Positions 24,257 to 35,650 of a stretch of 64,000 nt of DNA are shown one piece after another. The number at the start of each line of letters is the position of its first letter. The stretch's first letter is position 1. A model generated the notes under the pieces. That model ran no database searches. It saw only the letters and a list, made by a program, of their open reading frames with translations, and was not told the origin of the DNA. Source of the DNA: Imbricaverruca yamaguchii (Eukaryota > Arthropoda > Thecostraca > Neoverrucidae); assembly GCA_034440575.1 (NCBI GenBank), contig JAOTOL010001520.1, positions 124,001 to 188,000 on the forward strand. The letters run 5' to 3'. The translations under genes and the position numbers were made by a program.

Positions 24257-25781
24257 GTCATAGTCGTCTAAATCATCTGTTCAATAAATGCATGTACTTG
24301 TGCTTGGCGGATAATCCATGAACTACGTTTATGGAGGTGACAGGACGCACCGGTACACCAACCCCACTATTTTCCACTGCCCTTCCTGAGCTGCACGTGG
24401 AGTGCCAGCCATCCGACCAGAATATCTCACTGCTCAGCCACTGGCAGCGCTAGGCAAGGCGATTTCCGAATCAACTCGCAATCGCAACAAATTTGCAAGG
24501 CATTCGAGGTGCATTTAAGTCTACCTGCTCTGCGGCAGGTATTCACGGGCTGACCTGGAATCCTGTGGCTGTGCTGGCTCTAGCTCGGCCCGGACCCGGC
24601 CCTCGGCTCTGTGGACCGGGCCACCGCCCCCTCCCCCCGCCCCCACGCACTGAAGACCCGCGTCCGGATCGGAATGGCTCGCGCCAGCGACCATGACCCC
24701 GGGTGACCTGTTCCGTCGCAGTCTGTGAGTGAGTGCCGGACCACTTGACGGGCGAGACGGTGAGGTCACCACGTCCTACGCTGGCGCACATCCCGCAGGG
24801 TGGCTCTGTCAGCGGGCGGGGCGACCTTCGCCGCGCCGCGTACCGGGAACTCAGCGCAGAGCTGACTGGACCCACTGCGATTTGACTCCCACGTATGGGC
24901 GACTGCCGCCGTAATGGCTGCCGCACCCCCTACCCCCCCCCCCCCCCACACACACACACCCAACTTCAGCTGTGGGTAGCCGAAGTCGGCACACACATAC
25001 GTTGGCGGTAGCAAATTTGCAGCAGCTGATGGTCCACGCCTAAGTGCAGCCGTGGTTTGCGGCAGCGGGTGGCCAGTAGTGGTGATATTCTGTCGTGGCA
25101 CTTCCGGTGACAGCTGCGGACCGGTCGGCGTCCGACATAGTATGGTGGATACTCACGACCTGCGATCCTCATACCCACTCACCACCAGTGCCAGGTGCCT
25201 GTCGCAATGGTTAGGTGTGGAGCGCGCCGTCCGGTACGACGAAATGAAGAATAAACAGCGCCGTTGCCGTGTCAAGAAATGAAAATGGCTTTCTGGTCTT
25301 CTCTGTGCGTTTGTTAGTGTCACCATACAAAGCTTCTCATTTTCATGATTCTGCAGTTCAAATGCAATGACAAATGACAATACAATGGTATGCGATTCAA
25401 TTGACATGACAATTCAAATGATATGCAATCTTAAATTTGGCCTGGTAATTTGCTCCTGGTGTATGCACAGTATCTCGGCAGGGTGTGGTTTGTGCAGTCG
25501 TTGCAATGTGTGTGTGGTGTCGATACAAATATACCACTCATTGCAACGTTTCTCGTCTACTAGCCCAGCACCAGTAGCGTGGTTTTCAATTGACACCTAC
25601 GTAATTTGACTACTTCGAGGAGCGCCTGCACAGCCAGGTGTAGGTACCTACGACACAATCATCGGAACCCAGCCAGGTGCAGCTACATCCAATATAATCA
25701 TCGGTGCTGGTGTAGTGCACCATTTCGGTCTTCTCCGAACTATTATCGATGTCAGTCGAATATAGTAGCTTGGACAATATT

Positions 25782-25782
<1 letters not shown>

Positions 25783-25845
<63 letters not shown>
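25783..25845. repeat. (TA)n microsatellite
   Basis: About 31 TA units. Confidence 0.95.
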
Positions 25846-25849
<4 letters not shown>

Positions 25850-26025
25850 AAATTATTAAGAATCAAGTAAAGTACAGACATTTTGGTCATTTAAGCTCTA
25901 AATTTGGTTTGCAATCCATGACTCGTTAGCGACAACCTTGGTTATCAATGTAATGAATGATCAAATTCGTGTCCGGTGAGGATCCAATAAACATCGTGAC
26001 ATGCAGGGCCTCGTCTGACAAGGTG

Positions 26026-26165
26026 TGATGGGGGAACGAGTAGTCTAGGGGTAAATTTCCCGCCTCACAATCTAAAGGTTGTGGGTTCGAGTCTCACCTG
26101 TCGCTACTCATCGCCCGTGACCAATTGGCGTGAGAGATTGGCGACGCTACATGACTGAACGGTCG
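26026..26165 (+). mobile_element. tRNA-derived SINE-like copy 2
   Basis: An A box (TAGTCTAGGGG) lies at 26041-26051 and a B box (GGTTCGAGTCT) at 26084-26094. The T stem pairs (GTGGG with CTCAC). The loop CTCACAA suggests a tRNA-Val-like ancestor, but the anticodon and acceptor stems do not pair, so this is not a functional tRNA. About 24 bases after the B box, 26118-26155 repeats the core seen at 9829-9866, including TTGGCGACGCTA. The two heads derive from different tRNA-like sequences on a common core. Confidence 0.75.
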
Positions 26166-26527
26166 ATATGTTGTGAAAAACCAATAGCCAACCGACAAGA
26201 TGTGATGGTGGCTCTACAATGGATTCCAATTGGACCAAATGTCGGCCTTTCCAGTGCAAGCCTCAAGAAATACTTCAGCAATGGGAATGTGAGTCGACTA
26301 GGGGAGCGAGCCCGGTCCCCGCTGTTAGCACGCTAAATGAGGCCCTGATTTCACGGTATTCAAGTTACTCACCGCGGTTATTTATCATTTTCGACCGAGT
26401 TGGCACGCACCTTGACTGAGATTTGGATCGGGCCCAAGCCGCTACACGAGAGGTGAACGAAGTTACACGCCGGCTTTTCGCGGGGTGTGTGCACTGCCTG
26501 TGAGTGTAGGCAACCCAGCCAGAGGTA
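26166..26527. other. Unassigned spacer before the 24-bp array
   Basis: No feature recognised. Confidence 0.3.
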
Positions 26528-26972
26528 CTCGACACCATGCAGATGAGACTGTCCGACACCATGCAGATGAGACTGTCCGACACCATGCAAACGAGACTGT
26601 ACGACACCACGCAGACGAGGCTGTCCGACACCATGCAAACGAGACTGTCCGACACCATGCAGATGAGGCTGTCCGACACCATGCAGACGAGGCTGTCCGA
26701 CACCACACAGACGAGGCTGTCCGACACCACGCAGACGAGGCTGTCCGACACCATGCAGACGAGACTGTCCGACACCATGCAGATGAGGCTGTCCGACACC
26801 ACGCAGACGAGGCTGTCCGACACCACGCAGACGAGGCTGTCCGACACCACGCAGACGAGGCTGTCCGACACCACGCAGACGAGGCTGTCCGACACCACGC
26901 AGACGAGGCTGTCCGACACCATGCAGACGAGGCTGTCCGACACCATGCAGACGAGACTGTCCGACACCATGA
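26528..26972 (+). repeat. Minisatellite A, 24-bp unit
   Basis: About 18 copies of GACACCATGCAGACGAGGCT followed by GTCC, with variants at a few sites (AT/AC, CAGA/CAAA, GAG(A/G)CTG). Unit length is a multiple of three, giving long open frames on both strands. The array abuts the truncated end of the dispersed repeat at about 26993. The same unit, reverse-complemented, forms the array at 29110-29975. Confidence 0.95.
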
Positions 26973-26992
26973 CAATCAGCGTGGCTAAAGGG

Positions 26993-28600
26993 TGTGGCAC
27001 CGAGGGCATGTACCCCCTACGTGGAAGGTGCCGTCTCCCAGGCCAGGAAAAGGCGCACATCTGAAAAGGTTCCAGTGTACCCGCTCAAATTTTTCAGCCG
27101 GAGGCGCCCCTATGAAATAAAAAAGTCGAGTTTTTCAGGAAGGCTCGAGTGCAACCCATCCCTCAAATTTTGTTCCTATTCCTTTTGCAGTGTCACCGCT
27201 CCAAAGAAATGGCACTCCTCCAGACAAGTGCCCCCATGACAATTCCTGGATCTAGCCCTGATTACAACATTGCTCTCTCGCGGTTATGATCTCCGGCTAG
27301 TTATAAAATTGTGCGCATTCACGTGTGGCTTCTCTTGAAAAATTGACAACTTCAGTTGAACCATTAAGAGGAAAGCACCAATTTGAAAAAGTTCTATATT
27401 CCACGTGTCCGGAACAGGAATGTGGCAGTGTAACTTAAAAACCAGCGATGAGAGCACCGTCCGATGAGGTTATGACGGATTTCTTGGGGGAGCCCCTGGT
27501 CATATAGGATACGGGTGCTTGCTATCAAAACGACTGCAAACAAAAATAGATTTGGCCCTCCTATTCCTATGACACCCAATCATTGTACACACGCCGGACC
27601 TCCGACACATTTGAAATTATTTCAATATCTTAACATTCTGATATCGTACGTCAAGCCACCTCGAATGACACCCAAATAATGCAAATTGAAGCCATAGCCA
27701 TGAAATGAGAGGACTCTGAAAAATAAACAAAACTTTGACCTTGAGGCATGTTCTGACATGCCCGGGGTTGAAATGCTACTCGAGGGTTGCCCACGAGCAT
27801 TCTCCTGATGCCAACCATGGGTAGCTTTTGGAGAAAACGAAGAAACGCGGGGAGATCGAAGAAATGAGTTCGACATTTGATTTTGAAAATTAATGTGATT
27901 TCTAACAATTTGCTAGGGTACCATTGACATGTCCCGGTTTGAAATGTTACTCGAGGTGCACCACGGGCTATTGCTTGATACAGGATCTGAGTAGGTTAGG
28001 GCGAAGACAAAAATGCGAGGCGACAAAAAAATCGGTTTGACCTTTGACCTTATAAATTAGCCATATTGGGTTACATTATAATACGGCACAAGTCACGTCG
28101 AATGACACCCACTTAGTGCAAATTGAACCCATAGCGACGAATCGTGAGGACTTCGAAAAAAAACAGATTAGCCTCTGACCATGAGATTTGACCTTGACAT
28201 ATCTAGGTTTAGAAATGCTACTGGAGGGAATGTTTATGTTACATCATGTTTATGTTGTAAACGTTATACCATGGGCTGCCATACCAAATTTGGATTAGTT
28301 TGAGAGAAAACGAAAAAAATCAGCTTGGCCTTTGTCCTTGACAAATAATTCGGTTGCTTAGCTTTCTGATACTGCATAGCAAGACACGTCGAATGGCGCT
28401 CATTTCATGGAAATTGAAGCAATAGCAACCGAACCTCGCGTTAGGTCGATATCGCTTAAAACTCGCCATATAATAATTGAAGCTAACCTTTGACCTAGAA
28501 GTTTGACCTTGACATGTACCGACTTGAGATGTTGCAAAATAGTTGTGCAAGATTATTACTGGACCTGCAGTGGATCTCATTATCACTGCAAGCCATAGGT
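26993..28600 (-). repeat. Dispersed AGGTCA-containing repeat, copy 1
   Basis: This stretch is, in reverse complement, the same sequence as 45830-47890 and most of 38330-39500. Shared landmarks are the 13-base DR1 at 28038-28050, the AAATGTTACTCGAG phrase and the block near 27170-27560 that matches 47240-47660. It is internally repetitive: a block with TTTGACCTTGACATG and CGTCGCTATGGCTTCAATTTGCA-like phrases recurs every 190-270 bases. No coding frame is conserved. One end is cut by minisatellite A. The class is unknown. Confidence 0.75.
28038..28050 (-). promoter_or_regulatory. Perfect DR1 motif in dispersed repeat copy 1
   Basis: On the minus strand this reads AGGTCAAAGGTCA, two AGGTCA half sites separated by one base, the direct repeat bound by RXR/HNF4-type nuclear receptors. 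It is at the homologous position in all three repeat copies. Confidence 0.55.
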
Positions 28601-29109
28601 CACCATATAGCCCATGGTGCATGCTGCTCATATGAATTTGCTGAACATATATGAACAGAGAACATACTACGCAGGCTATGCTCATAATTATCACCATTTC
28701 ATAGTGGCAGAACTAGCTGGGATTGCTTGTTATGCAATAGCTGTTCATGGAGTACTCGGCAATGCAAGGAGTGGACTTTTTGGGGGTGTATAATTTTGGG
28801 GACTGGCAAATGCCACAAAAATGGCCATTTTTCCAACGCTGACTCGGGGTTATTTTGTTGTGGCGTGCAGCCATTCCAGTGGAGGTTGGGTTACGTGGAT
28901 CCAGTGGTTTGTCCCCTCCTCTGCAGACGTTTGGGCGGGGCTCGGCTAATTTCGCCGGACGTCGTCCTGAAAACCGCCCAGTCTCGGCAGTAGTCTCGGG
29001 CCCCGCCGTATCGACCCGGTAGAGTTGTTTTTCGTGGCGGAACTTGGGGTCGCACACCAGCCTTCCGCTTCTGTGAAGACGACAACCCGACTGTCTGGCG
29101 CCAGAAACC
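28601..29109. other. Unassigned spacer
   Basis: No gene or repeat recognised between the dispersed repeat and minisatellite B. Confidence 0.3.
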
Positions 29110-29975
29110 CCGGCTGCGTGGTGTGGGACAGTCTCGTCTGCATCATGGTGTCGGACAGTCTCGTCTGCATGGTGTCGGACAGTCTCGTCTGCACGGTGTG
29201 GGACAGCCTCGTCTGCACGGTGTGGGACAGCCTCGTCTGCATCATGGTGTCGGACAGCCTCGTCTGCACGGTGTGGGACAGACGCTCGTCTGCATTACGG
29301 TCTTTTGGTGTCGGACAGCCTCGTCTGCATGGTGTCGGACAGTCTCGTCTGCATGGTGTCGGACAGTCTCGTCTGCATCATGGTGTCGGACAGTCTCGTC
29401 TGCGTCTGCATGGTGTGGGACAGCCTCGTCTGCACGGTGTGGGACAGCCTCGTCTGCATCATGGTGTCGGACAGCCTCGTCTGCACGGTGTGGGACAGCC
29501 TCGTCTGCATGGTGTCGGACAGTCTCGTCTGCATGGTGTCGGACAGTCTCGTCTGCATCATGGTGTCGGACAGTCTCGTCTGCACGGTGTCGGACAGCCT
29601 CGTCTGCATCATGGTGTCGGACAGTCTCGTCTGCATGGTGTCGGACAGCCTCGTCTGCACGGTGTGGGACAGTCTCGTCTGCATCATGGTGTCGGACAGC
29701 CTCGTCTGCACGGTGTGGGACAGCCTCGTCTGCACGGTGTGGGACAGCCTCGTCTGCATCATGGTGTCGGACAGTCTCGTCTGCATCATGGTGTGGGACA
29801 GCCTCGTCAGCATCATGGTGTGGGACAGCCTCGTCTGCATCATGGTGTCGGACAGCCTCGTCTGCATCATGGTGTCAGACAGCCTCGTCTGCATGGTGTC
29901 GGACAGTTTTGTCTGGATTGTGTCAGGCAACCTCATCTGCATGATGTCGGGCAGCCTCGTCTGCGTGGTGTTCTG
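29110..29975 (-). repeat. Minisatellite B, inverted array of the 24-bp unit
   Basis: About 34 copies of the 24-bp unit of minisatellite A in reverse complement, here reading GTGTCGGACAGTCTCGTCTG and CATG on the plus strand. Many copies carry an extra CAT, making 27-bp variants, and GTGTGGGACAG alternates with GTGTCGGACAG. All variants keep length divisible by three, which explains open frames of up to 370 codons. Array A lies about 2.1 kb away. Confidence 0.95.
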
Positions 29976-30354
29976 AGCTTTTCACATCTCAGTGCCGATC
30001 CTAGCTTGTCACATGCCTCCTTCCTTTGGAACGGCGTAAGAATTGAAGGTTGTATGCTTTCCTCTATCGATTTCAGCGTAGGCAGACCAGCACCAAGGCC
30101 GGACCTTGTATGCACCACAATCGGAGTCCTAGTAGGTCGGATTGTCTGACACCTACAGAAGGGGGCAGGTAGGTTGTTTTTATGTTAGAAGGGTCCATGA
30201 AAGTATGTATGTTTTCGGCTCCGCGTGGCGTTCCACCGCAAGGGGCCCTACGGGGGGGGGGGACACCTGCTGTCGTAGCAGCAAGACGCCAAACGTCCGT
30301 GGAGCTATACGAGACAGGCGACGCCATCACCCGGTCGGAAGACTCACCACCCCA
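29976..30354. other. Unassigned spacer
   Basis: No feature recognised. It contains a short G run near 30253-30262. Confidence 0.3.
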
Positions 30355-30845
30355 AGGTTACGGCCCCGTGTATTAATATCTGAGCTGCCCCAAGCCGTGT
30401 GGTGAGTGTTGAAATCACCCAGAAGTAGTACAGGTGGTGGGAGCTCAGTCAGCAGCTGTCTCAACTCTACGGTGGGGAACGCAGCATCAGGAGGCGGGTG
30501 CAGGGGCCAGACGCTTATATCGCGGTGGGAAAATGTCACACGCGCTGCGACTGCCTGCTGGGTGGTTCGGAGAGCCAATTTACACACCAGTAAATTGGTG
30601 ACAATCCACTATGGCAGTCCACCGTAGTGGACGGCCAGTAGGACGCCCCCATGTGCAATGCCATCAAATGGTACGTCATTACGAAATACAGAGTGGCATT
30701 TCAGTGTAACCGCGTCCTCTGTTGCCAGCTTTGTCTCTTGGAGACAAATGGCTACTGTATTGTGTCGATAGGAAATTGTCACAAAATCAGAAATAGATGT
30801 CCTCAGGCCCCGGCCGTTCCATTGTAAAATGGCAGTAAAATGGGT
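30355..30845 (-). mobile_element. 5' fragment of an I/Jockey-like LINE (endonuclease domain)
   Basis: The minus strand encodes the N-terminal half of an APE-type endonuclease. It starts ILQWNGRGLRTSIS near 30830, continues AICLQETKLATEDAV, and reaches LLLGDFNTHHTAWGSSD near 30400, the conserved GDFNxHHxxWGS block of the I/Jockey/R1 group. A frameshift lies near 30600. The copy stops just after TRGRNLG, before the rest of the endonuclease and all of the reverse transcriptase. The same domain, diverged (MGNFNAKHPSWGS), occurs in the LINE at 53660-58250, so they are probably related families. Confidence 0.8.
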
Positions 30846-33784
30846 CAGCTAAAAAAAAAGTGGGGGTGATACGGTGACTAAGTGGGTAGTCACTGCAACA
30901 TGGATCCGGAGTGAGTCCGTGACCTTCCCCTATGGCTCGCTCCGTCTGTCGGGGATACCTTCCAAGGTGGAGCTCGCTTTTTTGCCTCTGCTGGGGGACG
31001 GGCATGCTCGAGCATCACCCCCAGGTGGTGGGGCGGGTGATGGGGTGTGTAGAGTTCCAGCCGATCGAGGAAGAGAAGCTACGGTACTTCCAGGTGCCGG
31101 TGGGGACGGATTGGGTATATGGGACACAGTGGCTCTTGCTCGTACACTTGAAGATGAACTGATAATACACATAAGATGCTATTAAGAAAAGGATTTGTTG
31201 CCATGCATGCCTAAAAGATGAACAAAGCACAAATTGCCACCGCCTTTTCTAACAAGTAATGTACTTTTTTCCTGATAGCAAATAATTGCAGCATTTGGTA
31301 TGAATACCGGGTAGTGATGTTGGAGAACACCATTCATTATATATGTGGTCTTCCATTATTCCAAAATAATATGGAAAAGGGGCTGAAACATGTCTGTGTG
31401 CATTCATACAAACATTATAAGCTTGAGTACACTGGGTATTCAATTTCAGGTGAATTTCAATTGAAGTTTCATCAGTTCAGGAGGGGGGTCACACTGTGAC
31501 CTCACTCTAGGATACACTCATGGTCATTGCTATCGACAGGTCTTCAAGGCTCGTGCAGGGGAATACTCAAGGTTTGTATCCAGATGTCTCCGAATGTTTG
31601 CTTGAAAAACCAGAGAATCCTAAGCTGCAATGTTTTGGGGTTATGGGAGGAACTGTTCCTTCTGTTCACACTACCTTCCCTTCCCAAATAACAGAAACAC
31701 TTAAACACCTATCACCATCGTTCCGAAGTCAGTGGGTTTCAACCTTCTTCCTCCGGTATAAATACTTCCGAAATTGCCGGCAAGTTTATATATATATAAT
31801 AGCCGAGAATAAGATCATATGTTCATATATCATTGAAGTTTTCATATATTTCCATTTCATAATCCGAAATGGCCGAAATAGCCGGCAGTTAGTTGGAAGC
31901 CCCACAAGGATGGAGCGCTTGCTCCATGACCATGTTACAAGGCTACATTATTACGGGACAGAGCCAACACTGAGGGGGCACTTCCCCTCAAAAATATATA
32001 TTAAAAACACCCCTAGTCTAGACGTATATGAATGAAAAATGGGAAACAATCCTGAAAACCAGCTTCAGGTTCCGTTTCTACACATGGTTGATAAGGGCGT
32101 GACATTCCAATCAGTATCGATACCTCCGCCGGTAGCCTAAATGTAATGTTGGCACCTTTTCCGGCCCGGAGGGGTACCAACTTCCCATGGGAGTAGCATG
32201 CCCCCAGCGCCCCCACCCCTACACCGAGTAGGGTGAAATTATGTTGCAACAGTTATCTCTTACTTGCTCCTATCCCTACTTCCCAGCCGTGATCTTCAGT
32301 TCGCCTGTCTCATCATACTGTTCCTACCCGTGGCACCGCGTGATTCCTGCGGCGCTCGATATGAATGCAGCCAGCGTGGGCCCAAGCGAAAAGTTCTAGT
32401 GTTAGGAAAAAATACAGCTTATATTCTTAGACAAGATTCTTCAAGCTTTCAAATGAACTAGATTTTGTACAATTTTTATGGTATGTAAGATCGGAAATGT
32501 GGTATGGAAAGCACGGAAATTTGGCTGGAGCGCCTATGGGACTGGGCAATTGTCTAGCCCATGTGACGTCACCGGTTGCCAAACGATATTGGAGAGCCCC
32601 GGTTCCACCATAGTGTTGAAGGAAATAAATGTTCATGAAAGCGGTACTCACCGTTCAGCTCATGAATGGGACATTGTACGGGCCACCACATCACGGGTCA
32701 TGTGCCGGACTGGCGCAAAGACAATTCGCCCTACACTTCAGTGTGTGCGCCGCAGCGCTGCGGACAGCGGCTCAGGGGCCGCATCGCGTGTCGGTGGGCA
32801 TCTGATGGCTCGGATTGTGTGTCCAGATCGATGGCCGCCGCTGTCGCGTGCCACTCACCCGCCTCCGAACAGGAACGACATCCCGGCGGGCGTCCGGTGG
32901 CCGCGTCACACCACCGTCCTGCAACACAGCACAGCGCGCCGTCAGCCGCGCACAGCACACCGCACAGCACTCAGCAGCAGCACACCGCACCGCAGCGCGT
33001 CGTGCTCCGCGTTCCGCCAGCGCTGCCGACTGGGGCGCTGCCCGCCGGAATAGCATTGACGTGACGCTTCGCCAACGAGGGCGGCGCACCGGCGCGTCCA
33101 GGCTCCACTGGCGGGAGGAGGGGACGACAGCGGGGGGGGGGGACGCCAGCGACGCGCCACGCAGAGGCGTGAAGGCGCCACGATGAGGACTGTACGTCAG
33201 GGGCTTCCCACACGGCGCGAAAAGACAGCACCACTATGTAGTGCCCGTTGGAGGTATTGCGCATGGGCGTGCTCAGGGACCGGTTGTTTCAATGAAAGCA
33301 GTTGTGCCAATTTTCAGCACCGACAGGCTGAACTTAACCGGGTTCAAGGGCCGTCTGTCCACAAATTATCCCTATTCATTTGTATTATAATGTTCAAGAG
33401 GAGCCTGCCCGAGGTTTTCGGAGGGTACACCTTCGCAGAAGTCCCCAGATTAACATGAAGCGCGTGGGAACACACTTAGTCAAGTACAGAAAATATAGTG
33501 GCGACCGTCACAACGACCCATCGCCATCACGCAATTCGTCACAACTCGACCGGTGATCAGCCGGCGAGCACCTCACCAGCTGACCGCTTCTCTCGGCTCT
33601 CCACGTCGGTCTGCCTTCACGCGCCGACTTCGCCCCAGCCTAGCCTCTTCAGCATTCCCAGCAAGGTCAATCTTAATCGGCAGTCAAGAATGACAGAAGC
33701 GCATTCAGGGACACCGGCGTGGGGTCCCATCGCGTCTGGTCGGGCGTGGCGGGGGTCTGACGGAGAGCATGCCGGATGCTACGC
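30846..33784. other. Unassigned DNA
   Basis: The first 350 bases could be an ORF1 remnant of the LINE, but no zinc knuckle is seen. The rest has no supported gene. The part at 32690-33180 is CpG-rich and open in many frames on both strands. Confidence 0.35.
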
Positions 33785-34660
33785 GGCTATGTCACACCAC
33801 CCCACGTGTCCGCTGCCACGGCTGTGCCACACCATCCCACATGTCCACTGCCACGGCTGTGCCACACCACCCCACGTGTCCGCTGCCACGGCAGTGCCAC
33901 ACTATCCCACATGTCCGCTGCCACGGCAGTGCCACACTATCCCACATGTCCGTTGCCACGGCAGTGCCACACTACCCCACATGTCCGCTGCCACGACAGT
34001 GCCACACTATCCCACATGTCCGTTGCCACGGCAGTGCCACACTATCCCACATGTCCGCTGCCACGGTAGTGCCACACTATCCCACATGTCCGCTGCCACG
34101 GCAGTGCCACACTATCCCATGTCCGTTGCACGGCGTGCCCACCATTCACAGCCATTCCCTGCCACGGCAGTGCCACACTATCCCACATGTCCGCTGCCAC
34201 GGCAGTGCCACACTATCCCACATGTCCGTTGCCACGGCAGTGCCACACTATCCCACATGTCCGCTGCCACGGCAGTGCCACACTATCCCACATGTCCGCT
34301 GCCACGGCTGTGCCACACTACCCCACATGTCCGCTGCCACGGCAGTGCCACACTATCCCACATGTCCACTGCCACGGCAGTGCCACACTATCCCACATGT
34401 CCGCTGCCACGGCAGTGCCACACTATCCCACATGTCCGCTGCCACGGCAGTGCCACACTATCCCACATGTCCGCTGCCACGGCAGTGCCACACTATCCCA
34501 CATGTCCGCTGCCACGGCAGTGCCACACTACCCCACATGTCCGCTGCCACGGCAGTGCCACACTATCCAACATGTCCACTGCCACGGCAGTGCCACACTA
34601 TCCAACATGTCCACTGCCACGGCAGTGCCACACCATTCCACGAGTCCGCTGCCACGCACC
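33785..34660. repeat. Minisatellite, 35-bp unit
   Basis: About 24 copies of CCGCTGCCACGGCAGTGCCA followed by CACTATCCCACATGT. Because 35 is not a multiple of three, each frame cycles through the three readings in a 35-residue protein period. Three overlapping plus-strand frames of 190-420 codons result and are rejected as genes. Each unit holds TGCCACGGCAGTGCCA, itself a near-palindrome. Confidence 0.95.
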
Positions 34661-35500
34661 GCCTCAGGAGTGTTCAAAATACAGCCGCTGTACTCACTCC
34701 ATGCGCCACTATATACAGCTATACTCCAGATTTGTGGCCTCAGAAGTGTGTAAGAGTGGGCTAAATCAGTGAGTGGGTTAACCAATGAGTCGGTGAGTGA
34801 GTGAATGGGCGAGTAGATACGTTAATGAGTCGGTGAGTCAGTGAATGCTCAGGGGGAGTGAAGCATTGGAGCCATTGCAGTTGCGAACCCAATGTTTTTT
34901 TATGACGCAACACGAACTTCAGCGGCAACACTAATTTCTTAAAGTACAGCACATATATCCGATTAAGAATTTTCACAGGGGTTAACTGTCGCAGAAATAT
35001 GAGCGAAAATTAAGCATATCCTACCATATATTCAGCCTAAACATTGCGAAATGTCCCTATCACTGGAGGGGGTGAGGGAAATATTATCTCCACTGAACAG
35101 GCAATGTGAATTCCTCCTAAAACACCAGCATCCTCCAAGAATACATCTCTTAAGCCGCCTTGCAATACCAGCTTCTACTAATGGCAATTATGTATCCTTG
35201 GCAACTTCTAAAAGCAGGTTTTATGGTAACCTTCCACGTACGCATGGAATTACCCCATTCCCACCTACCCTGCTGGAGTTCGCGAATGAAACAGAGCGGG
35301 AGTGGATATCTGCATACAAAAACATTAACATGGCAGATAAACTTCGGCTGGGGAAAAACTGAGCCTGAATCATGGTAGGCTACCATATATGACGTTGATG
35401 GTTTACGCCCTCTCACCAAAAAAAAGAGTGGATGAGTAAAAAAGCGAACAAACAGTGAATGAGGGAGTGAGTGAAAATAGATAGCTGTGTAAGTGAGTGT
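34661..35500. other. Unassigned DNA with short GAGT-type repeats
   Basis: Near 34765-34855 a (GAGTCGGTGAGTGAGTGAATG)-like phrase recurs. Otherwise nothing is recognised. Confidence 0.35.
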
Positions 35501-35650
35501 GAGGGGCCATGCGAATGACCGCACGCATAGTGTGTGATGTGCGTGAGTGGCTATGCGAGTGACTGCACGCATAGTGTGTGAGGTGGGAGAGTGGCTATGC
35601 GAGTGACCGCACGCATAGTGTGTGATGTGCGAGAGTGGCTATGCGAGTAA
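35501..35650. repeat. Minisatellite, 44-bp unit
   Basis: About 3.5 copies. ATGCGAGTGACCGCACGCAT and its variants start at 35509, 35553, 35597 and 35641, exactly 44 bp apart. Degenerate copies continue to about 35745. Confidence 0.85.

Larger units (their letters stand above)
23941..26020. other. Unassigned DNA with two (TA)n tracts
   Basis: Contains (TA)n at about 24176-24254 and 25783-25845, and a GC-rich part at 24500-24930 where minus-strand frames are Gly- and Arg-rich. None of these has matching splice sites or a recognisable motif. Confidence 0.35.

Noticed and set aside
24521..24926. Additional Gly/Arg-rich exon of the Gly-rich gene
   Set aside because: GC-rich and open on the minus strand, but it lacks the Gly-plus-hydrophobic pattern and a donor in the right phase could not be fixed.
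26034..26105. Functional tRNA-Val gene
   Set aside because: The T stem pairs but the acceptor and anticodon stems do not. It shares the SINE-like core.
26528..26972. Possible CRISPR array
   Set aside because: Repeats are contiguous 24-mers with no unique spacers, in a eukaryotic context.
29025..30149. 374-codon frame with VGQPRLHG repeats
   Set aside because: It is the 24/27-bp minisatellite. Other frames and the opposite strand are equally open.
33498..34772. 424-codon plus-strand frame resembling a Cys/His repeat protein
   Set aside because: It is the 35-bp minisatellite read through. All three plus frames are open with the same cycling peptide, so no coding selection is visible.
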